Counted from the stretch's first letter, positions 46,171 to 55,005 are shown. The stretch is DNA of 64,000 bases from Sphingobacterium sp. B16(2022) (GCF_012030425.1 NZ_JAAUVN010000002.1:372001-436000), one strand, 5' to 3'. Notes: generated from the letters alone by a model not told the origin. Numbers and translations: made by a program.

Positions 46171-47145
46171 TTAATTATTTGCGGCGATGATATAATTTTG
46201 TAATCGACCTAAACCGGTAACTTCCATTACGATTTGATCGCCGATCTGTAACCATTGTTCTTTATGAGATGGATCATGCAGCTTCGCAGTCCCATTAAGC
46301 TCCAGAAAACAACCAGTACCAACAGTACCTGAGCCGATGACATCTCCTGGAAATACTTCAACACCATAGGATACACGTGCTATGATTTCAGCAAACGTCC
46401 AGTTCATATCGCGCAGGTTTCCTATGGATACTAATTTTCCATTAACTGAGCAGGTCATTTCAAGATCATAACAGACGCCAATATGGCCCATGCGCGGATC
46501 AACACGATATTTTTCCAATTCATCTGCTGTAACAAGACAGGGGCCTATCACCGTCGCAAAATCTTTTCCTTTAGCAGGCCCCAAGTTAAGTTTCATTTCT
46601 TCCATCTGTAATGTTCGGGCACTGATATCATTCATGATCATGAAGCCGCCAATATAAGAGTCCGCTTCTGATGCAGGTATATTTTTACCCTGTTTATCAA
46701 TAACAATAGCAACTTCCAATTCAAAATCAAGTTTGTCTAAATGTTTGGGCATGCAGGAAACAGCGCCTGGACCGTAGATAGCACGGTGGTTTGAAAAATA
46801 GAAGACAGGAAATAGATCAAATTCAGGAATCATCTCTAAACCGCGGTTTCTACGGGAGGTTGCTACATGCTGACGAAATGCATAAGCATCGCGTAAAGAA
46901 CCTGGACGGGGTATGGGAGCTTCTAAAATTGTGTTAGCAAGTGTATGGTGTGTTTCTTCATTTTTTGAACTAAAGAGCTTTTGATAGGCATCCTTCATGG
47001 CGGCTTTGATACTTAAAGCTGCATGGAGATATTTATCCATAGAATCTGGAAATTTAGAATCAACCTTACTACAAGGATATATAGATATACCAATTAAAAA
47101 TGCCAGGTGTTCACTATCTTCCAGAATACAGGTAACAAGTTTCAT
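46171..47145 (-). CDS. Fumarylacetoacetate hydrolase family protein
   Basis: This 324-residue FAH-fold enzyme probably splits fumarylacetoacetate to fumarate and acetoacetate, the last step of tyrosine breakdown. Motifs are FELEVAIVID (metal-binding acidic residues), YIGGFMIMNDISAR, LGPAKGKDFATVIGP and GSGTVGTGCFLE. It is shorter than mammalian FAH (about 420), as is common in bacteria. It is divergent from hmgA across a 385-bp region and leads the minus-strand pair with the flavin-reductase gene. Other FAH-fold hydrolases are possible, but context supports FAH. Confidence 0.88.
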   Translation of the reverse strand: MKLVTCILEDSEHLAFLIGISIYPCSKVDSKFPDSMDKYLHAALSIKAAMKDAYQKLFSSKNEETHHTLANTILEAPIPRPGSLRDAYAFRQHVATSRRNRGLEMIPEFDLFPVFYFSNHRAIYGPGAVSCMPKHLDKLDFELEVAIVIDKQGKNIPASEADSYIGGFMIMNDISARTLQMEEMKLNLGPAKGKDFATVIGPCLVTADELEKYRVDPRMGHIGVCYDLEMTCSVNGKLVSIGNLRDMNWTFAEIIARVSYGVEVFPGDVIGSGTVGTGCFLELNGTAKLHDPSHKEQWLQIGDQIVMEVTGLGRLQNYIIAANN

Positions 47146-47311
47146 AATGTCATGAATATAGTATTGAAATCGGTTTTCTCTTTTATTTATATGTACGTTT
47201 TCAACGTTAAAAAAGAATTTTTGTACACCGTGCTTGATGTAATTTGGTTAAATATAGGAAGTTCGGGGTTAACTTTCTTTGTTTTTTATGAATTATTAAA
47301 AATTAAAATAT

Positions 47312-47319
47312 TATATTTG
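47312..47319 (+). promoter_or_regulatory. Bacteroidota -7 box upstream of the hmgA operon
   Basis: TATATTTG matches the TANNTTTG -7 consensus. No TTG lies at the expected -33 spacing. It is in the 47146-47530 divergent region between the FAH gene and hmgA, and just before a 31-codon ORF. Confidence 0.4.
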
Positions 47320-47339
47320 ATATAAACAAAAATCCAATT

Positions 47340-47435
47340 ATGAACACCAGCAGACTCACATATGTAAGAGTCATTTTCGGAATGAGTGCTTTCTTGAAGG
47401 CCTTGATCGCTGCTGTGGTGTTTGCGCAGTATTAA
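47340..47435 (+). CDS. Possible 31-residue small protein or leader peptide upstream of hmgA
   Basis: MNTSRLTYVRVIFG then MSAFLKALIAAVVFAQY, stop: one hydrophobic segment after a basic N-terminus. It begins about 21 nt after a -7 box and 95 bp before the hmgA start (47531), so it would be at the front of the tyrosine-degradation transcript. It contains no cluster of Phe or Tyr codons that would suggest classical attenuation. Coding status is unproven. Confidence 0.4.
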   Translation: MNTSRLTYVRVIFGMSAFLKALIAAVVFAQY

Positions 47436-47530
47436 ATTTTTCCTCTTTTCTTATTTATCTGTGCTTGTGTCATTCGTTTGATCCATGCTTCACTATATAT
47501 ATCATTTCACTTTTTAAAACTTATTTACTT

Positions 47531-48688
47531 ATGCCAATTTATCATCAATTGGGGAAAGTTCCTTCTAAAAGGCATACCGTATTTCGGAAACCTAATGGTG
47601 CTTTGTATTCCGAAGAGCTGGTTTCTACACACGGATTCTCAAGCACATATTCGTTGGTTTATCACTGTCATCCGCCAACATTAGTTAAACAGATTGGAGA
47701 ACCCTATGATGTGTCTCCTAAAATAGCACGGCGAAAGCATTTGAAACACACGAGTCTAAAAGGATTTGCTATAAAGTCGAAAGACGATTATCTGGAAAGT
47801 CGGGTACCGGTTCTGGTCAATGATGATTTGCATATATCCTTAGCAGCTCCTAGACAATCTATGACGGATTATTTTTATAAAAATAGTCAAGCAGATGAAA
47901 TTATTTTTATTCATCATGGATCAGGTGTCGTTAAAACAGGTTATGGTCAGATTCCATTTTCATATGGTGACTATATTGTTATTCCTCGCGGTGTGATTTA
48001 TCAGATTCATTTTGATCAATCTGAGAATCGATTATTTATTGTCGAATCCTTTTCGCCGATCCGAACGCCAAAGCGCTATCGAAATGAATTTGGTCAATTG
48101 ATGGAACATGCGCCATTTTATGAACGCGATATTAGAAAACCGTCACAATTAGAGACTAATGATTCATTAGGTGACTTTGAAGTGAAAATTAAAAAACAGG
48201 GATTAATATATCCGTATATATATGGTAGTCATCCTTTTGATTTCATTGGCTGGGATGGTTATCACTATCCTTGGGCGTTTTCAATCCATGATTTTATGCC
48301 TATTACGGGGAAATTGCATCAACCGCCACCGGTACATCAGACCTTTGAAACCGACAGTTTTGTTGTCTGTAGTTTCTGTCCACGTCTATATGATTATCAT
48401 CCGGAATCGATTCCAGCTCCTTATAGCCACAGCAATGTGGACTCCGACGAGGTTCTATATTATGTAGATGGCGATTTTATGAGCCGTAAAAGTGTAGAGC
48501 GTGGTCAAATTACGCTACATCCTGGAGGAATTCCTCACGGTCCGCATCCTGGAACTGTGGAGAAAAGTATCGGTCAGAAACAGACCGATGAATTAGCGGT
48601 TATGATCGACCCTTTTAGACCATTAATGCTGACAGAAGAAGCTTTGGAAATTGAAGATCAAGAATATTTTAAATCCTGGTTGAGTTAA
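47531..48688 (+). CDS. hmgA: Homogentisate 1,2-dioxygenase
   Basis: This 385-residue cupin-fold Fe(II) dioxygenase opens the ring of homogentisate to maleylacetoacetate. The start at 47531 (MPIYHQLGKVPSKRH) matches the family N-terminus; an upstream in-frame ATG (47465) would add 22 poor residues. Characteristic segments are IDPFRP at the C-terminus, SFCPRLYDYHPESIPAPYSHSNVDSDEVLYYVDGDF (metal-binding HxNxxxDE region) and HPGGIPHGPHPG. It heads hmgA-hppD-GDH with 25- and 18-bp gaps. Confidence 0.94.
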   Translation: MPIYHQLGKVPSKRHTVFRKPNGALYSEELVSTHGFSSTYSLVYHCHPPTLVKQIGEPYDVSPKIARRKHLKHTSLKGFAIKSKDDYLESRVPVLVNDDLHISLAAPRQSMTDYFYKNSQADEIIFIHHGSGVVKTGYGQIPFSYGDYIVIPRGVIYQIHFDQSENRLFIVESFSPIRTPKRYRNEFGQLMEHAPFYERDIRKPSQLETNDSLGDFEVKIKKQGLIYPYIYGSHPFDFIGWDGYHYPWAFSIHDFMPITGKLHQPPPVHQTFETDSFVVCSFCPRLYDYHPESIPAPYSHSNVDSDEVLYYVDGDFMSRKSVERGQITLHPGGIPHGPHPGTVEKSIGQKQTDELAVMIDPFRPLMLTEEALEIEDQEYFKSWLS

Positions 48689-48713
48689 TCATAAATTATA
48701 AAAGAAATCTAAA

Positions 48714-49841
48714 ATGAAACAGACTTTTGCTGAAAAAATAGCTTTGGCGCAAGATTTTTTGCCCATTAACGGTACTGATTATATTGAATTTTATGTGGGC
48801 AATGCGAAGCAGGCCGCACATTTTTACAAGACGGCTTTTGGATTTCAGTCCGAAGCATATGCTGGTCCAGAAACGGGGGTACGGGACCGTGCATCCTATG
48901 TTTTAAGACAAGGTAAGATTCGTCTGGTGTTGACTACCGCATTACGATCAGACCACCTCATTTCAGAACATGTTAAAAAGCATGGTGATGGTGTTAAGAT
49001 TCTTGCCCTCTGGGTAGATGATGCTACAAAAGCTTTTGAAGAAACAACTAAGCGAGGTGCTCAAGTGTATCAGGAGCCACAGGTATTATCTGATGAATAT
49101 GGAGAGGCAGTTACCTCGGGTATATATACGTACGGTGAAACGGTTCATCTGTTTGTAGAACGTAAAAATTATAACGGTGTATTTTTACCAGGTTATCAAG
49201 TATGGGAAAGTGATTATCAGCCAGAAGAAGTAGGCTTGCTATATATTGACCATTGTGTTGGAAATGTCGGTTGGAACAAGATGAATGAAACGGTCGAGTG
49301 GTATCAGCAGGTTATGGGCTTCGTTAATGTACTTTCTTTTGATGATAAGCAGATCAATACCGAATATTCTGCATTGATGAGCAAAGTGATGAGTAATGGC
49401 AATGGATATGTGAAATTTCCGATTAATGAGCCTGCAGAGGGGCAAAAAAAATCGCAGATTGAAGAGTATCTGGAGTTTTATGAAGGTGAAGGTGTACAGC
49501 ATGCCGCATTAGCGACGAAGGATATTGTCAAAACAGTAAAAGAGCTGAAAGCGCGAGGTGTTGAATTCTTAGGAGCGCCACCAGAAGCGTATTATGATAT
49601 GTTACCCGATCGTGTCGGTCAAATTGATGAAGAAATAAAAATTATTCAAGACCTCGGAATACTTGTTGATCGTGATGATGAAGGTTATCTCTTACAGATT
49701 TTTACTAAGCCAGTAGAAGATCGACCAACTTTGTTTTTTGAAATCATACAACGTAAAGGTGCTCAGAGTTTTGGTGCTGGAAATTTTAAAGCTTTGTTTG
49801 AAGCAATAGAACGTGAACAGGCAAAGCGAGGAAATTTATAA
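48714..49841 (+). CDS. hppD: 4-Hydroxyphenylpyruvate dioxygenase
   Basis: This 375-residue Fe(II) oxygenase converts 4-hydroxyphenylpyruvate to homogentisate. It has two vicinal-oxygen-chelate halves. Metal ligands are H180 (YIDHCVGNV), H263 (GVQHAALAT) and E343 (FFEIIQRKG); the C-terminal FGAGNFKALFEAIEREQ helix is also characteristic. It is placed directly between homogentisate dioxygenase and the amino-acid dehydrogenase, matching its pathway order. Confidence 0.96.
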   Translation: MKQTFAEKIALAQDFLPINGTDYIEFYVGNAKQAAHFYKTAFGFQSEAYAGPETGVRDRASYVLRQGKIRLVLTTALRSDHLISEHVKKHGDGVKILALWVDDATKAFEETTKRGAQVYQEPQVLSDEYGEAVTSGIYTYGETVHLFVERKNYNGVFLPGYQVWESDYQPEEVGLLYIDHCVGNVGWNKMNETVEWYQQVMGFVNVLSFDDKQINTEYSALMSKVMSNGNGYVKFPINEPAEGQKKSQIEEYLEFYEGEGVQHAALATKDIVKTVKELKARGVEFLGAPPEAYYDMLPDRVGQIDEEIKIIQDLGILVDRDDEGYLLQIFTKPVEDRPTLFFEIIQRKGAQSFGAGNFKALFEAIEREQAKRGNL

Positions 49842-49859
49842 TCATAGATTAGCGAGAAT

Positions 49860-51095
49860 ATGGAAAACATGAAAGATCTGCTGCAGGCGTTTGAGCGTAA
49901 AAGACCTGAGATTGTATTTGAATGGAAAGATACGGAAACAGAGGCTGAAGGCTGGGTCGTTATCAATTCTTTGCGTGGAGGTGCCGCAGGAGGAGGGACA
50001 CGCATGAGAAAGGGGTTAGATAAAAATGAAGTTGAATCATTGGCTAAAACCATGGAGGTTAAATTTACAGTTTCTGGACCTCCAATCGGTGGGGCTAAAT
50101 CTGGAATTAACTTTGATCCTTCCGATCCACGAAAAAAAGGAGTACTTGATAGATGGTTTAAGGTGGTCACTCCGTTACTTAAAAATTACTATGGTACAGG
50201 CGGTGATCTGAATGTCGATGAAATTCATGATGTTATTCCTTTGACAGAACAGTATGGCCTTTGGCACCCGCAAGAGGGGGTATTGAATGGACATTTTAAT
50301 GTGCGTGAAAATGAACGAATTCATCAGATAGGGCAGTTGCGGTACGGTGTTTCTAAAGTTTTGGAAGACCCGCAGTACAGTCCGGATATGAAGCGCAAAT
50401 ACAAAATTGCTGACATGATTACTGGTTACGGTGTGGCAGAAGCGGTTAAACACTTTTACAGATGTTACGATACCGATTGTATTGGTAAAAGTGCAATTAT
50501 ACAGGGATGGGGGAATGTAGCCGCGGCGGCTGCATTTTATTTAAGCAAATTAGGGGTTAAGATTGTAGGCATTATTGACCGTGCAGGAGGTTTAATAAAT
50601 CCGTTGGGCTTTACAGAAGACGAGATCACTGCACTATTTTTAAATCGTAAAGGAAATGAACTAGCAAGCCCAGATTTGTTATCTTTTGAAGAAGTCAATA
50701 GCCAGATCTGGCGTATGGGTGCATCTATTTTTATTCCGGCAGCTGCTTCTCGTTTGGTTTCAAAAGAACAGGTAAGCGAATTAGTCACACACGGATTGGA
50801 GTTGATTGCTTCTGGAGCGAATGTTCCCTTTTCAGATCGGGAAATATTTTATGGGCCGGTCATGGAATATGCCGATTCTCAAGTCTCTGTCATTCCAGAT
50901 TTTATAGCAAATTGTGGTATGGCTCGGGTGTTTGCCTATCTGATGCAACCCAATGTAGAAATTTCTGATGATGCGTTATTTTCGGATGTATCTCGTGTTA
51001 TCGAGCAAGCTATAGATCGGATTAGAGCAATATCAGAATCCAAAATACATCTGTCTTCAAAAGCATATGAAATTGCACTTAAACAATTGGTGTAA
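49860..51095 (+). CDS. Glu/Leu/Phe/Val-family amino-acid dehydrogenase
   Basis: The protein has 411 residues. The N-terminal substrate domain carries RGGAAGGGTRMRKGL and the catalytic Lys region PPIGGAKSGINFDP (K80), and GTGGDLNVDE follows. A C-terminal NAD(P)-binding Rossmann domain has GWGNVAAAAAFYLSKLGVKIVGIID. Members oxidatively deaminate glutamate, leucine or phenylalanine. As the last gene of hmgA-hppD-GDH it could supply deamination for aromatic catabolism or regenerate 2-oxoglutarate for transamination. Specificity is uncertain. A strong terminator follows. Confidence 0.88.
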   Translation: MENMKDLLQAFERKRPEIVFEWKDTETEAEGWVVINSLRGGAAGGGTRMRKGLDKNEVESLAKTMEVKFTVSGPPIGGAKSGINFDPSDPRKKGVLDRWFKVVTPLLKNYYGTGGDLNVDEIHDVIPLTEQYGLWHPQEGVLNGHFNVRENERIHQIGQLRYGVSKVLEDPQYSPDMKRKYKIADMITGYGVAEAVKHFYRCYDTDCIGKSAIIQGWGNVAAAAAFYLSKLGVKIVGIIDRAGGLINPLGFTEDEITALFLNRKGNELASPDLLSFEEVNSQIWRMGASIFIPAAASRLVSKEQVSELVTHGLELIASGANVPFSDREIFYGPVMEYADSQVSVIPDFIANCGMARVFAYLMQPNVEISDDALFSDVSRVIEQAIDRIRAISESKIHLSSKAYEIALKQLV

Positions 51096-51117
51096 TCGAG
51101 ATGTCAACATATAATGG

Positions 51118-51150
51118 AAAAAGCATTTGCCGTTCAGCAAATGCTTTTTT
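51118..51150. terminator. Terminator after the hmgA-hppD-GDH operon
   Basis: AAAAAGCATTTGC (51118-51130) pairs perfectly with GCAAATGCTTTTT around a 6-nt loop and ends in a T-run. It is bidirectional in form and also suits the convergent membrane-protein gene. Confidence 0.88.
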
Positions 51151-51173
51151 CTGTAATTGATTTTTGATATCGT

Positions 51174-51845
51174 TTATTGCCTACCGTCTTTTTGTATATT
51201 TTCATTCGAATTATTTATACTAAACTCATTCTCTTTTAGTTCTTCTTCTTTAAGTTCATCCAATATTTTTTTCAACTGCAGGAGATAAGGACTATAAAAA
51301 TATCTTGTCCATGTAAGGACTATTAATATCGTAATGATACTTACAGTTAAAGTTAATATGGTAAAAGAAATTACGGATTGATCCGGGTCGGTAAATTCTG
51401 TAAACTGCAATCGCATACTGTATCTATACATACCTAGGGTAACTAATGCTATTGGGAGCAGGAGAAAACTAAAGGCATGATAGCGCTCAATATTAATTTT
51501 AAGCTCATAGTATATTTCCAGTAAACTATCCTTTGTATCGGCTGTATAATGATTGATCTTATTATAGAATAATCGGAAAAGGTTTAAATAATATGCTGAT
51601 ATCGCTAATGATAGTGCGTAGAAAGCATAATATAGAACATATAGGGATGGATCTATATTCAGCAGTTTTGGGATAAAAGCCACAAATAGGATACAGAAAG
51701 ATTGCAGATAAAATTCGCTTTTCATTTTCCGCTTTAGTTTATCTAAAGGATGCTTAGCCTGCCCGAGCTGTTTTATTTTTGATGGAATACGCACATCATT
51801 TGTGCTTTCGGAATTCCATGCCGTTTTTAATTCATCAAGATTCAT
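51174..51845 (-). CDS. Four-helix membrane protein overlapping an ECF sigma gene
   Basis: This 223-residue protein begins with a short cytoplasmic segment (MNLDELKTAWNSES), typical of small proteins encoded after Bacteroidota ECF sigma factors. Two pairs of hydrophobic helices follow (about 45-95 and 120-180), then an acidic and Lys-rich tail. Its start overlaps the sigma gene by 11 bp, so they are translationally coupled. An anti-sigma-like role is inferred from this arrangement. No zinc-binding anti-sigma motif is seen. Confidence 0.75.
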   Translation of the reverse strand: MNLDELKTAWNSESTNDVRIPSKIKQLGQAKHPLDKLKRKMKSEFYLQSFCILFVAFIPKLLNIDPSLYVLYYAFYALSLAISAYYLNLFRLFYNKINHYTADTKDSLLEIYYELKINIERYHAFSFLLLPIALVTLGMYRYSMRLQFTEFTDPDQSVISFTILTLTVSIITILIVLTWTRYFYSPYLLQLKKILDELKEEELKENEFSINNSNENIQKDGRQ

Positions 51846-52347
51846 AATTTGTTTTTTTTATGATTTGTTGTAGTTTTTCTTTCGTTCTATTCAATTTTAC
51901 ACGTACATTTCCTTCAGTTAAACCGAGCTGTATACCTGTCTCTCGATGCGATAGTCCTTCCATAAAGTAAAAGATCAAAGCTTTTTCCACCGCATTTAGT
52001 TCCTGCACCGCCTGGTAAAAAATCTCTAGCTGTCTATCTTTTTCAGGATTGTAATCTTCATTTTCAGGCTCTTTTATATTGTCGTAAGTATACACATCAC
52101 TTCTTCGTTTTTCTTTTTTAAAATAGGAAATGGCTGTGTTAATAGCCACCCGGTACATCCAGGACGAGAAGGCACTCTCTCCTTTAAAGTTCTGATAGGA
52201 TCTCCACAATTGTATGATGATTTCCTGTTGCAAATCTTCCCGATCTTCCGAACTGTCCATGTACAATCGAGCGACCTTATGCAAAATGCCTTTGTGAACC
52301 TCTATTAGGTTTAAAAATGTTTTTTCGATTAAAGAGTCTGCCTGCAT
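51835..52347 (-). CDS. ECF-type RNA polymerase sigma factor
   Basis: This is a 170-residue sigma-70 family protein from the ATG at 52347 (the upstream TTG at 52362 adds five residues). Region 2 is DREDLQQEIIIQLWRSYQNF followed by SSWMYRVAINTAISYFKKEKRR. Region 4 is VEKALIFYFMEGLSHRETGIQLGLTEGNVRVKLNRTKEKL, a clear helix-turn-helix. No FecR-type anti-sigma/SusC module follows, so this is not the glycan-linked kind. The partner is the overlapping membrane protein. Confidence 0.9.
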   Translation of the reverse strand: MQADSLIEKTFLNLIEVHKGILHKVARLYMDSSEDREDLQQEIIIQLWRSYQNFKGESAFSSWMYRVAINTAISYFKKEKRRSDVYTYDNIKEPENEDYNPEKDRQLEIFYQAVQELNAVEKALIFYFMEGLSHRETGIQLGLTEGNVRVKLNRTKEKLQQIIKKTNYES

Positions 52348-52362
52348 ATTATGCTTTTGCAA

Positions 52363-52973
52363 ATGTTTTAATTAGTAATGCCTTATTTCTTTTTATAAAC
52401 CTATTGCTTAGGGATATGTTCCTTTCTGTTTGTTAGGTAGTAAGTACAGGGTCTGGTTGTTTCGTTACACTTTTTTTTGCTAAATTAAATTAAGGCTTGT
52501 GGGCTGTTGTTAAAATGTGAATGATCATCACTGATCAGGCTATCGGATAACTGTTCTAAAAATAGGATTTTATCCGGATGAATTTACAAGTGCACATAGC
52601 CTAACTGAATTACGATTGCCATAAATTTCCTACGTCATGTTTTTGTCCTGTTTTACGCATGGATTAATGCTATTGTTAATCCATTAGGTATTTGCTTGTT
52701 CCGGAAGTTAGCTCATAACTTTTTCTATTGCCCTATACATACTGTGTACTTTTAAGTTCACTTCGGTTTTGGAAATCATTTATGCACGGCTTATTTATAT
52801 ACTATAACAATAAAACTATGATATTGATTTTTAATATTTCGTTTAGTAATTTGTTAATTATCCTAAATTAAAATTATGTTAAGCTTTTAATTTATTAGAT
52901 TAAAAGATGTTTAATTAAGGATTAGAGGAGTATTTGAGAATATTCTGAACCTGAGCATAAAGGTTTAAAAATG
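52363..52973. other. Intergenic region upstream of the sigma gene and orphan leader 1
   Basis: AT-rich, with no gene supported. CTTTTAAT (52884-52891) can pair with ATTAAAAG (52899-52906) around a 7-nt loop, about 70 bp before the orphan leader. No TANNTTTG box with a proper -33 was identified. Confidence 0.45.
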
Positions 52974-53068
52974 AAAATGCCTCAGGTGGGGAGCCTTAGG
53001 CATTTTCTAACCAATTATTAATCTAAATTATGAATAAAAGTTATTTCAAATGTTGTGCCAAAAGATAA
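52974..53068 (+). promoter_or_regulatory. Orphan SusC-type leader, copy 1: hairpin, conserved motif, 12-residue mini-ORF
   Basis: AAAATGCCTCAGG (52974-52986) pairs with CCTTAGGCATTTT (52994-53006) with one mismatch and a 7-nt loop TGGGGAG. CTAACCAATTATTAA and then TCTAAATTATGAAT follow directly. The ATG (53030) opens only MNKSYFKCCAKR before TAA (53066-53068), and no SusC gene follows. Orphan copy 2 at 59084 has the same architecture. On the opposite strand the hairpin followed by T-rich sequence could also terminate the NYN gene that ends at 53123. Confidence 0.6.
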
Positions 53069-53122
53069 ACTAGTTATTATTAATTGTGTTACATTAATAA
53101 TATTACATGATTTACAGTAATT

Positions 53123-54649
53123 TTAGTTACTTTCTTTAATCACTTTCTCTAATTGATAAGAGTTTTCGCCTAGTTTTGTAACTTTAATGGATATTCCCGC
53201 TTCAAGTTCCAACTCTTGTGCAGCAGCAGTTCCCAGACTGAGCACATGTGAACGATCCCTTCTATATGAAAAGGAACACTCATATTCATTATCAATAAGA
53301 ATTCGGATTTTTTTTGTCTTATTTGGGAACAATTGTTTTAGATCCTTCGTTATCCTAATCTGATTTTTAGTAACATCTTCTGCAGTGATCTGATTTCCTT
53401 TCGAGGGAAGGATTGCCGTTTCTAAATTTATTGTTGTATTTTTTACTGTTGAAGGTGTTCCATCAGTTGTTTGAGTAGCTTCTGATGCATTATTGTCTGC
53501 ATTACCTTGATTAGTTACAGTAATTTCAGCTTTTTCAGTGTGAGCTTGCGCTTTCCCTTGTTTCTGATTATCGGTCGCACTTTTGGATTTCGCAGAACTT
53601 GATTTTGTATTTTCTTGTTTTTGATTTCCGGAGATATTTTCTGCTTGATCAGGGGGATTCTGCGTATTCACAGTCTTTCCTTGATGACTAGATACACTTT
53701 CTGTTTTGGTGGAATTCGGTGTATTTACCACTTTATTTTGCCCCGGATTGTTTTGCTTTCCTTGATTATGTCCTTTATGTCCTGTTTGCGCGGAACTGGA
53801 GTGAGACTGTGTCGTTTTTAATTGATTAGGAGTAGGATGCTCCGCTTTCGGGACGGCAGGAGTAGCCGGTGTGACTTTATTGATGATATTTCTAATGTAG
53901 TAATTCTTTATTCTTGATTTTTCAGTATTCCGTTCTTCAATCTCAAAATCTTCTTTATAAGCCTTGAAAAGATGCGATATTTTTTCATATCCATAATTAC
54001 GGGCATCAAAATCAGGTTTTCTTTTATTAAATAAACTACCAATTTCCCCTAAAAATGCCCATCCGCTTTCATCAGCCGTATCATCTACAGTGTCTTTTAA
54101 TAGTTCAAGCGTCTCTTCATCCAATGCTGATATTTTATTCCGTTCAATTGGTGATGGCGTCGGACTGGTATTATTGTTTTTCTTTTTTACCGCCTTTTTT
54201 GAAACTTCTTTCTCAAGAATTTCCACATAAATAAACTTATCACATGAAGATATGAACGGTTTTGGTGTTTTTCTTTCTCCTATGCCAATGACAAGTTTTC
54301 CTGATTCACGTAGCCTAGTTGCTAAACGTGTGAAATCACTGTCACTTGAAACAATGCAAAATCCATCTACCCGATCCGAGTGTAGGATATCCATGGCATC
54401 TATGATCAAAGCCGAATCGGTCGAGTTTTTGCCCTGTGTATAACTGTATTGCTGAATAGGTGTTATAGCATGAGTCAAAAGACTGTCTTTCCAGTTTTCA
54501 ACATAAGGACTAGTCCAGTCTCCATAAATACGCTTGATAGTAGGGATCCCATATCGTTTTACTTCATTCAATATCTCTTCTATCTTTTTATAGGAGATAT
54601 TATCAGCATCAATTAAGATCGCTATTTTTTTTTCTGTTTCTTCTGGCAT
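53123..54649 (-). CDS. NYN-domain protein with LOTUS/OST-HTH domain and disordered linker
   Basis: The protein has 508 residues. Residues 8-145 form a NYN (PIN-like) nuclease domain with the acidic site D14/D16 (LIDADN), D84 (LIIDAMD) and D103/D105 (VSSDSDF). Residues about 175-255 form a LOTUS/OST-HTH RNA-binding domain (ALDEETLELLKDTVDD...GWAFLGEIGSLFNKRKPDFDARNYGYEKISHLF). Residues 256-410 are a low-complexity linker rich in Gln, Asn, Lys, Ser and Thr. Residues 415-508 form a small beta-rich domain (FPNKTKKIRILIDNEYEC...LSLGTAAAQELELEAG). The likely role is RNA binding or cleavage in the cytoplasm; the C-terminal domain is unassigned. Confidence 0.88.
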   Translation of the reverse strand: MPEETEKKIAILIDADNISYKKIEEILNEVKRYGIPTIKRIYGDWTSPYVENWKDSLLTHAITPIQQYSYTQGKNSTDSALIIDAMDILHSDRVDGFCIVSSDSDFTRLATRLRESGKLVIGIGERKTPKPFISSCDKFIYVEILEKEVSKKAVKKKNNNTSPTPSPIERNKISALDEETLELLKDTVDDTADESGWAFLGEIGSLFNKRKPDFDARNYGYEKISHLFKAYKEDFEIEERNTEKSRIKNYYIRNIINKVTPATPAVPKAEHPTPNQLKTTQSHSSSAQTGHKGHNQGKQNNPGQNKVVNTPNSTKTESVSSHQGKTVNTQNPPDQAENISGNQKQENTKSSSAKSKSATDNQKQGKAQAHTEKAEITVTNQGNADNNASEATQTTDGTPSTVKNTTINLETAILPSKGNQITAEDVTKNQIRITKDLKQLFPNKTKKIRILIDNEYECSFSYRRDRSHVLSLGTAAAQELELEAGISIKVTKLGENSYQLEKVIKESN

Positions 54650-55005
54650 CCCTTATTTCTTTAATATGCACGATCTATTATTTTGCAATAAAATTCTAAT
54701 CATTTATTTCTCTAATGTAATCTGAACGAAGTATAGTTGATAAAAAAAGCAGCGTAATACACTTCGTGGAAAAGTATTTAACGTTATTTTAATAGCTCTT
54801 CTCTTGTAAATATAATGGTTTCATTTAATATTTTTCTTAATCCATGTTCCGCTTTTTTCAATTATTGAAGCTATTTCATTGTTAGAGATTAAAACTGTTT
54901 ATTTATGAAGGTATTATTGACCAGACTTGATCCTGTATAAAGCATCGAAGGCCCGGCATCGTCTTTCTGTCAAAAACTTATTATTTTTGTTAAAATTTCA
55001 ATCTT
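54650..55005. other. Divergent intergenic region between the NYN gene and lplA
   Basis: This is 356 bp of AT-rich DNA. TATTTTTG at 54982-54989 fits the TANNTTTG -7 box 16 bp before the lplA start, without a clear -33 TTG. Nothing else stands out. Confidence 0.4.

Noticed and set aside
52974..53006. Hairpin 1 as simply the terminator of the NYN gene
   Set aside because: This is possible on the minus strand, but the conserved plus-strand tail and the second copy in a place without any gene end need another explanation.
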